From contig JAUVVY010000017.1 of NCBI GenBank assembly GCA_030604405.1, positions 1-64,000 of the forward strand: a DNA stretch of 64,000 nucleotides, written 5' to 3'. The notes beneath the pieces were generated by a model. The model searched no databases. It saw nothing but the letters and a program-made list of their open reading frames with translations, and was not told the DNA's origin. Both the position numbers and the translations under genes were made by a program. Below are positions 27,658 through 35,835 of the stretch, in pieces; positions within the stretch are counted from its first letter, which is position 1, and each line of letters starts with the position of its first letter. The DNA comes from a bacterium (GTDB taxonomy: Bacteria > Armatimonadota > Zipacnadia > Zipacnadales > UBA11051).

Positions 27658-27739
27658 TCTATCAACGCAAAGTAGAAATGTCCGCTTTTGTGCAAAGTGA
27701 AAATGTCCTATTGTCGTTGGGATGTGAAGGCTCCTTTCA

Positions 27740-28062
27740 GGTTGTTGCGCCATGGGTGGTCGGGTGCGGGTGTGACGCCGGGGCGGGGGGCTGCTGCCCT
27801 GGAGCGAGGGCGAAGCCCGAGCGGAAGGGCAGCAGCGTCGGCGCGCTGGCGGGCCCCTCCACAATCCAACGGCTACGACAACTGCTGTCAGGCTGGAAAG
27901 CACCGCCTCCCCAAAATGTCAGATGCGAAGACAGTAAGAACCCAAGCGCCGGCCCTGGAAAAAATACGTCGGCGCAGTATTGACTTGCGGATGCGTTCCT
28001 GCTATACCACCGCAACAGAGTAACAAGATTCGGATAGTGCTGCCGGGCTGGAAGCCCGACCG
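27740..28062. repeat. Repeat-rich gap with variable-hairpin element C3
   Basis: The gap of about 470 bases from the tRNA to the MFS-HEAT gene has no convincing gene. It contains family C copy 3: a perfect 10-base arm pair (27791-27800 with 27826-27835) enclosing a second small hairpin (GGGC-gaa-GCCC), ending GGGCCCCTCC at 27851-27860 and the usual tail ending GGCTGGAAAG. A family A hairpin (GGGCTGGAAGCCC) is at 28045-28057, just before the next gene. Confidence 0.68.
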
Positions 28063-28088
28063 ACAGTCATCATTTCGGTTTGATCCTC

Positions 28089-30413
28089 ATGTCTGAAGAG
28101 CCCACTCTTCCGCAACAAGCAACGGCGCACGCATTGAGCAACTTCATTGCAGGGCCCGCACTATGGACGCTGTATAACCCCATCGTGATGCCCGCAACGG
28201 CCATCTTCACCGGCTATGCACTCTCGATCGGCGTGGCGGAGGCGCAGATAGCATTCCTGGTGGGTCTCGGCGGAATCATTGGGGTCTGGGAACTGTTCAG
28301 TTTCTATATCGGCCGGGATGTGGCGAACAAACCGCGGTTTCTCTTGACGCTGGGGCCGCTGGAGGTCACGATCGGCAGCGCGACCATTCTGATGGCCTTT
28401 GTGCCCGAGCAATACCGTTTCACAGGTATTGCCTGCTGCCTGGTGACTGCCTACCTGATCGGTCACACTGTGAGTCCGATGTATAGCACCTGGCTGAGCA
28501 ACGTGTTGCCTGACGAGTTCCGGGGCGGCTTCATGGGCAAGCAGATGAGTGTGACCACGATTGTGGCCATGGTGCATCTGTATCTGGCAGGCCTGTGGAT
28601 TGACCACATGGAGGAAAGCTACTACGGCTTTCTGACGATCTTCGCGATCGGCTGGATCGGTGGACTGGCCGGGTATGTGGTGGTATGCGCTACCCGATAT
28701 CCCAAGATTGAACCCTCCCCGGATGAGGGCAATTATGCCAGAAGCTTGCTCGCCCCGCTGGGCGACGCTTCGTTCCGCAGGCTGTGCCTGTATCTTTTCA
28801 CCAGACTGCTGCCGCTACAGATGGCCTCGGCATTTTACGGGGTCTATATGATTAACTACCTTGAGCTGCCCTACAGCCGGATCGCCATCTATACCAATCT
28901 GGCGCTGTTTTGCATGATGCTGGGTTACCTGGGCTTTGGCGCGCTGGCGCAGCGGTATGGCTCAAAGGCGCTGATCCAGATACTGGGTGTGCCGGTGGTG
29001 GTGACGCCGGTGCTGTGGGCGCTGGCGACCAAGGCCAACGCGGGCTGGCTGCTGCCACTGATCTTCTCGATAAACGGCATTGCGTTTTCGGGCATCTTTG
29101 TCAGCACCGTCAATCTGCTGTTCAAGCTGGTGCCGAGGGGTCAGGAGAACAGCGCGTATTTCGGGGCGTGGATGGCAGTGGCGTCAATCGCCGGTGCATC
29201 GGGGGCATTCGCCGGCGGCGTGCTGCGCAACACTTTGCCGCAGGAGCTGATGTTGTTCGGCCACAGCTTCAACAGCATCCAGGCGATATTCCTGCTGGCG
29301 TCTGTGTTGTTCGTGATCCCGCTTATTTGCGCAGCGTTTCTGAAAGAAGATGCGGCGGCCTCGCCCAAATATCTGCTGGGGCAGTTCCGGGGCAACCTGC
29401 TTTCGCTGGCCTACAACTTTGCAGTCTATAGCGTGGCGCGTGAGGACGAGACGCGTGCAGGGGCGATCCGGGGGCTGGGGCGTTCAGGCAGTCCGCTGGC
29501 TCTCAGCAGGCTGTTAGGTGCATTGAGCCATGTGTCCCACCATGTGCGTGCGGCGGCCGCGCGCGCCATCGGTGACGGCAGGTTCGCTGATGCGGTGGAC
29601 CCGCTGATCGAGACGCTGGAGGACGAGGAGTCGGACATCCGCCCGGAGGCGGCCGAGGCTTTGGGCAAGATCGGCACAGAGGCCAGCATCGGCCCGCTGC
29701 TGCACGCGCTGGAGGACCCGGACATAAGAGTGCGCACCTCGGCGGTGCAGGCGCTAGGCTATATCGGCACTCCGCCAGCCACGGAGGCGCTGCTGGAGCT
29801 ACTGTACGGGCCGTTCGACTTTAACCTGTTCCCCGCCCTGGCGGACGCGGCAGGGCGGACCAACGACCTGCGCATCGTGGAGCCTGTACTTGCCGGCCTC
29901 AAACGGCTGAAAAAGCCGGTAGTGCGACTGCAAGTGATCAATGCGGTGTGCCGCGTATTGGGCGAGAAGAACCATTTCTACCGCATCGCGACGGCCGACA
30001 AGCTGCAGCGGGCCGCGCTGCGCGAAGCCATGATGGAGCGAGTCAAGCGGCTGCTGCGGGGGGCTGATTTGCGGGATTGGGAGCTATATCCCGAACTGAT
30101 GGGAACGGTGAATGAAGCGATTGGGGACCTGGCCAATGACGACGACGAGGGCTTTGCCCGCCACTGCCTCAAGATGGCCGGTCTGATTAGCCGCCACGAG
30201 AGCCTTCCGCCACAGACAGAGCAGTCGGCATACGCCATCGAGACGTATCTGCAGGACGCCCCGGCTGAATTGCTGGCTTCGGAGGGTGTAGTGTTTCTGA
30301 TCGTCTGCCTCACGTCCCTGTCCCGGCACCTGCCGCGTGCCAGACGCGCCAACAACAAACGACAGTCACACCCGGGCTCGGACGCTCCCCAATCTGGCGA
30401 CGGCGACCACTAA
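28089..30413 (+). CDS. MFS-like transporter fused to HEAT repeats
   Basis: A 774-residue protein. Residues 1-430 form an MFS-like membrane domain with about 12 predicted helices, including signature-like loops (SPMYSTWLSNVLPDEFRGGFMG and the duplicate half near residues 230-420). From about residue 443 there are at least four HEAT/PBS-lyase-type repeats (RAGAIRGLGRSGSPLALSRL, VRAAAARAIGDGRFADAVDP, IRPEAAEALGKIGTEASIGP, VRTSAVQALGYIGTPPATEA), then a helical tail. HEAT repeats usually bind partners, so this is a transporter with a cytosolic docking module. The start ATG 28089 has no strong ribosome site. Substrate unknown. Confidence 0.8.
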   Translation: MSEEPTLPQQATAHALSNFIAGPALWTLYNPIVMPATAIFTGYALSIGVAEAQIAFLVGLGGIIGVWELFSFYIGRDVANKPRFLLTLGPLEVTIGSATILMAFVPEQYRFTGIACCLVTAYLIGHTVSPMYSTWLSNVLPDEFRGGFMGKQMSVTTIVAMVHLYLAGLWIDHMEESYYGFLTIFAIGWIGGLAGYVVVCATRYPKIEPSPDEGNYARSLLAPLGDASFRRLCLYLFTRLLPLQMASAFYGVYMINYLELPYSRIAIYTNLALFCMMLGYLGFGALAQRYGSKALIQILGVPVVVTPVLWALATKANAGWLLPLIFSINGIAFSGIFVSTVNLLFKLVPRGQENSAYFGAWMAVASIAGASGAFAGGVLRNTLPQELMLFGHSFNSIQAIFLLASVLFVIPLICAAFLKEDAAASPKYLLGQFRGNLLSLAYNFAVYSVAREDETRAGAIRGLGRSGSPLALSRLLGALSHVSHHVRAAAARAIGDGRFADAVDPLIETLEDEESDIRPEAAEALGKIGTEASIGPLLHALEDPDIRVRTSAVQALGYIGTPPATEALLELLYGPFDFNLFPALADAAGRTNDLRIVEPVLAGLKRLKKPVVRLQVINAVCRVLGEKNHFYRIATADKLQRAALREAMMERVKRLLRGADLRDWELYPELMGTVNEAIGDLANDDDEGFARHCLKMAGLISRHESLPPQTEQSAYAIETYLQDAPAELLASEGVVFLIVCLTSLSRHLPRARRANNKRQSHPGSDAPQSGDGDH

Positions 30414-30469
30414 CGCGCGTGATTTATCGCGCCGTGGGCGCCTACGTAATTGGGCGCAATCAATTGCCC

Positions 30470-30575
30470 CCCTACAACGGCGACGGAGTCGGGCAGGATG
30501 CCCGACCCACGGGATTTTTTTGGGGATGCCCGAGCCGGGCGTCTTGTGAATTATTCGGGCTAAGAGGTGTGTTGG
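30470..30575. repeat. Family A hairpin with T-run plus recurring GTCTTGTGAATTATTCGGG tail
   Basis: A GTCGGGCAGGATGCCCGAC hairpin at about 30488-30506 is followed by CCACGGGATTTTTTT, so it may terminate the MFS-HEAT transcript. The tail GTCTTGTGAATTATTCGGG (about 30540-30559) recurs near 4618, 49643 and 54422. Confidence 0.6.
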
Positions 30576-30613
30576 CAGTGTGTTACTGCGAGTTGTGGGG
30601 TAAAAGGAGCAGC

Positions 30614-30642
30614 TTGACAAGGCCCAAGCACTGAGTTATACT
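30614..30642 (+). promoter_or_regulatory. Strong sigma70 promoter of the zinc-ribbon gene
   Basis: TTGACA (30614-30619), a 17-base spacer and TATACT (30637-30642) form a near-consensus promoter. Transcription would start near 30649, about 40-50 bases before the zinc-ribbon protein start. Confidence 0.75.
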
Positions 30643-30701
30643 TGGCTCGATTCGAAGTGGCCCCGGCGTGACCAATACTATGCCCAAGGGTGGTAATCAA
30701 T

Positions 30702-31580
30702 TTGGCCGACAAGTACTGTATTAGGTGCGGTTGCCCCAACGATGAAGGACGCGGCGCTTGCCTGATGTGCTACACCTATCTGGACGATAGGGGGCACGGC
30801 AGCGTAGTGTGCCCCAACACCAACTGCAGTGTGGAGAACACCCAGGATGCTCTGTTCTGCGCTGCTTGCGGATCGACCCTCGTCGAGGGTGCGCCCAGCG
30901 CGGTGCCGGGCGTGCTGGAAGCGGCCGCGGCGATCATGGACGCGACTGGCGGCGAAGCATCCGATGATGAGGACGAAGAAGAATTCGACGAAGAAGCAAT
31001 GACCGAAGAAGAGCGGGCGGAGTTCGAGCGGTTCAGGGCCGAGCAGACGGACGCGGATGCAGCAGCGCCTGGCGGGCCCGCAGCCGCCGAAGATGAGGAG
31101 CAAGAGGAAGAGTTTGCCCCGCCTTCGGCCCTGTCGCTGGAAGCGGGCGCAATGGGCCCGTCTGAGGCGGAGGAGGAGGAGCTAGCGCCGCCACCACCGG
31201 CGGAGCCGGTCCTGGCAATGGAGGACGCCATGCCCGCGGCGGGAGACGCGCTTGCGATGGAAGATACCGCCCCGCCGCAGGAGGGGCAGCCGCTCGCGAT
31301 GGAGGAACCCAAGCCGGAGGAGGAGGAAGAAGACTTCATACCTCCCCCGCTGGCAGAACCCGAGGCGGCCGGCGAACTGAGCGAGCAAGACCTGGCGCCG
31401 CCAGTACCCGAGGACCTGCCGGGCTTTGATGACGATGCTACGGCTCCGGCAGCAGCCGAACCCGAGCCTGCCGAAGAGCTGCAGCCTCCGCCAGAGCTGC
31501 CAACAGAAGCGGCCGAGGAGGAGAAAGAGGAAGAAGAACCCCTGGACGGCTGGTCGCTTGATTTCGATGACGAAGAATAG
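30702..31580 (+). CDS. Double zinc-ribbon protein with long acidic Pro/Glu-rich tail
   Basis: A 292-residue protein. Residues 5-20 hold CIRCGCPNDEGRGACLMC and 35-55 hold CPNTNCSVENTQDALFCAAC: two C-x2-C...C-x2-C zinc ribbons. The remaining 220 residues are very acidic and proline-rich with no hydrophobic core, probably disordered. The start is TTG 30702 with AAGGGTGG upstream, or GTG 30690. It has its own strong promoter. A regulator or scaffold is possible; function unknown. The opposite strand gives a long Ser-rich frame that is only its shadow. Confidence 0.7.
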   Translation: MADKYCIRCGCPNDEGRGACLMCYTYLDDRGHGSVVCPNTNCSVENTQDALFCAACGSTLVEGAPSAVPGVLEAAAAIMDATGGEASDDEDEEEFDEEAMTEEERAEFERFRAEQTDADAAAPGGPAAAEDEEQEEEFAPPSALSLEAGAMGPSEAEEEELAPPPPAEPVLAMEDAMPAAGDALAMEDTAPPQEGQPLAMEEPKPEEEEEDFIPPPLAEPEAAGELSEQDLAPPVPEDLPGFDDDATAPAAAEPEPAEELQPPPELPTEAAEEEKEEEEPLDGWSLDFDDEE

Positions 31581-31599
31581 AGTCTTCGGGAAAGGCGCC

Positions 31600-32130
31600 C
31601 TCGGCCCCGGCCTCTCTCCCTGAGGGAGAGGGGAGAACGGCAACGGCAACGGAGTCGGGCAGGATGCCCGACCCACGGGATTTTTTGCGGATGCCCGACC
31701 CACGGGATTCTTTGGGAAGGCCGAGCCACGGGATCTGTTGAGAAGGCCGAGCCACGCCCAAAGGCGCCCTCACCCCCACGCCCCTCTCCCACAGGGAGAG
31801 GGGAGAACGGCAACGCCAAAGCCGCCCTCACCCCCACGCCCCTCTCCCGCAGGGAGAGGGGAGAACGGCAACGACAAAAGCTCACAGGCTGGAAAGCCTG
31901 TGCCACGCGATAATACTTGGGATGCGCGAGCTATCGGATAATAGTTGGGGCACTGTCAGGCTAGAAAGCCCCGCCGTCGCTAAAGCTCCCGCCTTCGCCA
32001 AGGCTTCGGCGGACGAGATGGCGGGCAAGCTTGACCTACGGGATTTTTTGGGGATGCCTGACCCACGCGATAGTTGTTTACGAAAGCCCGAGCCATGCGA
32101 TGATATTTACAATGGCCGAGCTACAGAATT
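31600..32130. repeat. Dense cluster of family A, B and E repeats
   Basis: The 575 bases between the zinc-ribbon gene and yggS contain three family B hairpins (CCCTCTCCC-nnn-GGGAGAGGGGAGAACGGCAACG at about 31615, 31787 and 31845), several family A hairpins and related GGATTTTTT tails, and a family E block at about 31969-32035. The yggS frame stays open back to 31922 through this region. No gene is evident. Confidence 0.7.
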
Positions 32131-32155
32131 GAATGGGAGCGCAAAGTCCTGCACA

Positions 32156-32872
32156 ATGTCTCAAATAGATATAACACAGAACTTCGGGCAACTCGCAGAT
32201 GAGGTCGCACAAGCGGCCAGCAATGCCGGGCGTGAGCCTCAAGACGTCGCTATCATAACTGTAACCAAGACGCGTAATGTGGCCGAGATATCGGAGGCGG
32301 TCGGCGCGGGCGCGCTCGACCTGGGCGAAAACTACGTCCAGGAAATGGTGCAAAAGCACGAGGAACTCGCCAGCAAAGATCTGCCGCAACAACCGCAGTG
32401 GCACTTCATAGGGCACCTGCAGCGCAATAAAGTCAAGTATATTGTGCACTTCTGCCACTTGATTCATGCTGTGGACAGCGTGCGGCTGATTACTGAACTC
32501 GACAAGCGGGCCGGGCAGAAGCAGCGCAAACAGCGAGTGCTCCTGCAACTCGACCTGGCCCAGGAGGAGACCAAATTCGGGGCCCCAGAGGAGCAATTGC
32601 CGGAGTTGGTGGAGGCGGCTGTGGACTCGCAACACCTCGACTGGCAAGGCCTGATGTGCATGGCCCCCTTCAGCGACAATCCGGAAGATGCACGCCCGTA
32701 CTACGCACGGCTGAGAGAACTGAGAGATAAGCTATCCGACGAAGGCGTCAGTAGCGAGCATTTGCGCCATCTTTCAATGGGCATGACTTCTGATTACAAG
32801 GTGGCCATAGAGGAGGGCGCAACACTGATAAGAGTGGGGCAGGCGATCTTCGGCGCACGGGACTACCACTAA
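32156..32872 (+). CDS. yggS: YggS/YlmE family PLP-binding protein
   Basis: A 238-residue PLP homeostasis protein (Alr N-terminal-like barrel without racemase activity). Landmarks: PLP Lys in ITVTKTRNVAEI (about residue 40), GENYVQEM, HFIGHLQRNKVK, MGMTSDYKVAIEEGATLIRVG and a C-terminal IFGARDY. Start ATG 32156; the in-frame extension to 31922 is repeat DNA. It heads the ylm-type group yggS-sepF-proC-yggT. The last 24 codons occur again at 33779-33849 behind the next gene. Confidence 0.92.
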   Translation: MSQIDITQNFGQLADEVAQAASNAGREPQDVAIITVTKTRNVAEISEAVGAGALDLGENYVQEMVQKHEELASKDLPQQPQWHFIGHLQRNKVKYIVHFCHLIHAVDSVRLITELDKRAGQKQRKQRVLLQLDLAQEETKFGAPEEQLPELVEAAVDSQHLDWQGLMCMAPFSDNPEDARPYYARLRELRDKLSDEGVSSEHLRHLSMGMTSDYKVAIEEGATLIRVGQAIFGARDYH

Positions 32873-32874
32873 AC
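32804..32874 (+). repeat. Direct repeat, copy 1: 3' end of yggS
   Basis: This 71-base segment (last 23 codons, stop and first bases after) matches 33779-33849 with 4 mismatches and no gaps, at a distance of 975 bases. Between them lies a single unrelated gene. It is the intact end of yggS. Confidence 0.85.
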
Positions 32875-33008
32875 CTGCATTGCTCATATCAACTGGGCCG
32901 TGGATGCCTAATCCCAGATGCAAGCGGGGGTGAGGGGCCCGACAACAGAGGCGAGCCGATTTGATATGCGTAATCCCGGTTGAAAGCGGAAGGGAAGGTG
33001 TGAGCACG

Positions 33009-33749
33009 ATGTCCGACCAGCCAAGTCGCCAGGTTCGAGTTGAGTTTACTGGTTCTGGTTTCGCCTTGTTGGGTTGGATGGTTCTAATGTGGTTGGCGAA
33101 CGCGGTCGTGATACCGGCCGCCTGGGCGGCGGCGGCCTTCAACCGCTGGCTCTTCAGCAATCTTAAGTTAAGCGACGGAACCCGAGTTGCCTTTGTCGGT
33201 CGGGGCGAGGAGATCTGGGGCTACTTCGTGGTTGCCGCGCTGCTGGGATGGCTGCCTCAACTGGGACGCTTGGCGGAAGATCAGATGGTGCAGTCTTTTG
33301 CCATCCTGGGCTTGAGCGTGCTCACCCTCCCTTTGACTGCCTGGGTTGGAGTCAAGATAGTTACCTGGTTGGTGCAGCGGATCGAACTCGGCTGCGGCAC
33401 TCGCCTGGACTTCACCGGCGCCTGGGGCGCCTATCTCGGCTGGATGGTGTTGTACTACGTCTCCGCCTACACCATCATCGGGTGGGCGTGGGTCCTCGTG
33501 GCGCTCTTGAACTGGTTCTGCAGCAACGTCCAGGCCGAGGGCAATCAAGTCCGCTTCACCGGTCGCGGAGCAGAGGTGCTATGGCGTGTTCTAGTGGGGG
33601 CGCTGGCCTGCGCGTTCATCATCCCCATCCCCTGGATACTGGCCTGGTGGTACGAATGGTTCGCTAGTTGCCTGGTGATCGAGCGCGCGCCGGCGGTATC
33701 GCCGATAGCTGCCCCTCCTGCGGTGGCCCCGCCGCCCAGCACGCCTTGA
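33009..33749 (+). CDS. Duplicated-half membrane protein, DUF898/YjgN-like
   Basis: A 246-residue membrane protein. Two similar halves each run F-T-G-x-G/W-x2-x-L-G-W-M-V-L ... (R/A)VRFTGRGAE with several transmembrane helices, reminiscent of DUF898/YjgN. Function is unknown. The best start is ATG 33009, 10 bases after GGGAAGG. It sits between yggS and a detached copy of the yggS end, which interrupts the usual yggS-sepF neighbourhood, so it looks like an insertion. Confidence 0.7.
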   Translation: MSDQPSRQVRVEFTGSGFALLGWMVLMWLANAVVIPAAWAAAAFNRWLFSNLKLSDGTRVAFVGRGEEIWGYFVVAALLGWLPQLGRLAEDQMVQSFAILGLSVLTLPLTAWVGVKIVTWLVQRIELGCGTRLDFTGAWGAYLGWMVLYYVSAYTIIGWAWVLVALLNWFCSNVQAEGNQVRFTGRGAEVLWRVLVGALACAFIIPIPWILAWWYEWFASCLVIERAPAVSPIAAPPAVAPPPSTP

Positions 33750-33778
33750 CTTGTGCTTAGAGGCGGTCGCGGTTGGCG

Positions 33779-33849
33779 GCCGTAGAGGAGGGCGCAACAC
33801 TGATAAGAGTGGGGCAAGCGATGTTCGGAGCACGGGACTACCACTAAAC
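33779..33849 (+). pseudogene. Detached 3' fragment of yggS
   Basis: A 71-base copy of the yggS end, in frame to the stop: E-E-G-A-T-L-I-R-V-G-Q-A-M-F-G-A-R-D-Y-H. Against the intact copy there are two silent changes and two conservative ones (Ile to Val, Ile to Met). It has no start codon or upstream part, so it is a remnant. Directly downstream the original order continues with sepF. Confidence 0.85.
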
Positions 33850-33993
33850 AGCTTGATTCGCAGAACCAGATAGTGTATATATACGTAGCAAGCCGTTGCA
33901 ATACAAAGATCGCTCGATCGTGAAGCATCTGCTGTTCGACATCTCGTGACACGACATCTTCACAGCAAGCATCACAGAAACGGAGGCGTTATG

Positions 33994-34461
33994 ATGTCGA
34001 AGCGACTTTGGGCACGTGTTGTGGACTTCTTTGCATTGCCCTCGCGAAGCCCGTACGACGACCCCTACGGCGACCCGAACTACCAGCCAGATCCCGACCC
34101 ACACCCGGATTCTGAGTCGAGAGCGATTCCCGCCCGCTCCGAGCGCAGCGAATTCGCGAACGTCACCATCATCCGGGCAGAACCGACAGATATGGAGGAA
34201 GCCACGGCAGTAGCCGATGAGATCAAACACCGGCTGCCCGTGGTGCTGAATCTGCAAGGGGCCCCGGAGCATGAAGCCACCCGCATTCGCGACTTCCTCG
34301 GCGGCGTAACCTACGGTCTCAATGGGCACATGCGGCGGATTGCGGAATGGGTCTATGTCTGCTCGCCCTTCGACATGCCGGTGGAGCGGCTGGTACTGAA
34401 GGGGACCAGCGTGGGCAGTCGCGAGAGCGAGGACGTCGTCGAGGCGCCGGAGGACTACTAG
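33994..34461 (+). CDS. sepF: Cell division protein SepF
   Basis: A 155-residue FtsZ-binding membrane-associated division protein. The N-terminal amphipathic stretch (LWARVVDFFAL), an acidic/proline linker (PYDDPYGDPNYQPDPDPHPD) and the C-terminal SepF core (ANVTIIRAEPTDMEEATAVA ... PVVLNLQGAPEHEATRIRDFLGG ... AEWVYVCSPFDM) are present. Start ATG 33994 (or 33991) follows GGAGG at 33982-33986. SepF is typical of Terrabacteria and archaea, supporting the taxonomic guess. Confidence 0.93.
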   Translation: MSKRLWARVVDFFALPSRSPYDDPYGDPNYQPDPDPHPDSESRAIPARSERSEFANVTIIRAEPTDMEEATAVADEIKHRLPVVLNLQGAPEHEATRIRDFLGGVTYGLNGHMRRIAEWVYVCSPFDMPVERLVLKGTSVGSRESEDVVEAPEDY

Positions 34462-34474
34462 CCAGCCGAAAGGC

Positions 34475-34620
34475 AGAGGCAAAGGCGCGCTCACGCCTTC
34501 AATTCCCCTCTCCCGCGGGGAGAGGGGAGCACGGCGACGGAGTCGGGCAGCCCTTCGACAAGCTCAGGGCCTGCGGGATGCCCGACCCACGGGATTTTTT
34601 GGGAAGGCCGAGCTACGCGT
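34475..34620. repeat. Family B, A and D repeats between sepF and proC
   Basis: A family B hairpin (about 34503-34533), a family A half with a family D unit (CCCTTCGACAAGCTCAGGG at about 34552-34570) inserted in its loop, and a GGATTTTTTGGG tail. An A hairpin whose loop is replaced by a D unit recurs at about 37322. Confidence 0.6.
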
Positions 34621-34679
34621 CTATGAATGATGCGCGATAGCGACATCCCCCGTGACGCAGCTATGGTTGTGTTTTGGTT

Positions 34680-35492
34680 ATGGCGAACTGCAAGTCCTAC
34701 GAACTGGCAGTAATCGGATGCGGCGCGATGGGCTCCGGAATGGCGAGCAGCCTCATCGAGGCCGGCGTCATCCCCGCGGAGCAGATTGTCGCGGCCGATA
34801 TTGATGAGGCGCGCCGCCAGGCCATGCAGGAGCTCGGTGTGGCGACCACTGACAGGGCCTCAGAAGCAGTGGCCCAGGCTGCCACGGTGCTGCTGGCGGT
34901 CAAGCCGCAAGTGCTCGATGAGGTGCTGGGCGACATCGCCGGTGCGGTCGGCAGCCGCCTGGTGGTTACAATCGCCGCCGGTGTGCGGATCGCCAGATAC
35001 GAGGCGATGCTGGGGGAGCAGACCAGCATAATTCGTGTGATGCCGAATATTCTGTGCACGGTTGGCGAGGCGGCCAGCGCGTACTGCGCCAATGCGGCCT
35101 GCAGCGCCGAGCAAGTGGCGCGTGTTGATGAGCTGCTCAACGCCGTGGGCACCGCAGTGGCCGTGAAGGAGGAATTGATGGACGCGGTGACCGGGCTTTC
35201 GGGCAGCGGCCCGGCGTTCGTGGCGGTGTTCGTCGAGGCCTTGATAGACGGCGGTGTGGCGGCGGGGCTGTCGCGGGATCAGGCCGCGACGCTGGCCGCG
35301 CAGACGGTGTCGGGCACCGGGCGGTGGCTGCAGGAAAGCGGCTGCTCGCCGAGTGCTCTCAAGGATATGGTAACCTCACCAGGCGGCACGACAATCGCCG
35401 GCATCAAGGCACTGGAAAAAGGCGGGCTGCGCGCTGCTGTGATAGAGGCGGTAGTCGCCGCCGCCAAACGCTCCCGTGAGCTGGGGAGTTGA
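34680..35492 (+). CDS. proC: Pyrroline-5-carboxylate reductase
   Basis: A 270-residue NAD(P)H enzyme making proline from pyrroline-5-carboxylate. The Rossmann motif VIGCGAMGSGMASSL, the MPN motif (VMPNILCTVGEAASAY) and the C-terminal signature SGSGPAFVAVFVEALIDGGVAAGL with SPGGTTIAGIKALE are complete. Start ATG 34680; the ribosome site is weak. yggT follows 6 bases after the stop, so the two are cotranscribed. Confidence 0.95.
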   Translation: MANCKSYELAVIGCGAMGSGMASSLIEAGVIPAEQIVAADIDEARRQAMQELGVATTDRASEAVAQAATVLLAVKPQVLDEVLGDIAGAVGSRLVVTIAAGVRIARYEAMLGEQTSIIRVMPNILCTVGEAASAYCANAACSAEQVARVDELLNAVGTAVAVKEELMDAVTGLSGSGPAFVAVFVEALIDGGVAAGLSRDQAATLAAQTVSGTGRWLQESGCSPSALKDMVTSPGGTTIAGIKALEKGGLRAAVIEAVVAAAKRSRELGS

Positions 35493-35498
35493 GCTGCC

Positions 35499-35786
35499 AT
35501 GCTCATGCCTAGCGCTGGCCTCCATATCGCTGACTGGATATTGCGCCTGTACGAACTGGTCCTGCTCATCCGCGTTGTGCTTAGCTGGCTGCGCCTGCCA
35601 CCTTACCACCCGGTAATGCGACGTGTGGAGCCTGCTATCCACGCAGTGACCGAGCCGCTGTTGGCCCCGATCCGCAGATGGCTGGCGCCTTACCAGCGCA
35701 ATTGGTCATTCGACTTTTCGGTTCTGATACTCTATTTCGCCATCGAAATCGTGCGCCGGTTGCTACCGCGACTGATGTTGGGATAA
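35499..35786 (+). CDS. yggT: YggT family membrane protein
   Basis: A 95-residue protein with two transmembrane helices and the YggT pattern: LYELVLLIRVVLSWLRLPPYHPV, then EPLLAPIRRWLAP and a second helix ending LILYFAIEIVRRLL. Its place after sepF and proC is the conserved ylm order. It is associated with division or envelope shape in other bacteria. ATG 35499 or 35505 may be the start. Confidence 0.9.
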   Translation: MLMPSAGLHIADWILRLYELVLLIRVVLSWLRLPPYHPVMRRVEPAIHAVTEPLLAPIRRWLAPYQRNWSFDFSVLILYFAIEIVRRLLPRLMLG

Positions 35787-35835
35787 TGTTGGAGGCAATC
35801 GGGGCAGGTCGGTGCCTACATTGCAGATGCCCCCC

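Noticed and set aside
30776-31906. 376-residue Ser-rich frame on the minus strand
   Set aside because: It is the complement of the acidic zinc-ribbon gene and adjacent repeats; composition and lack of a ribosome site mark it as a shadow.
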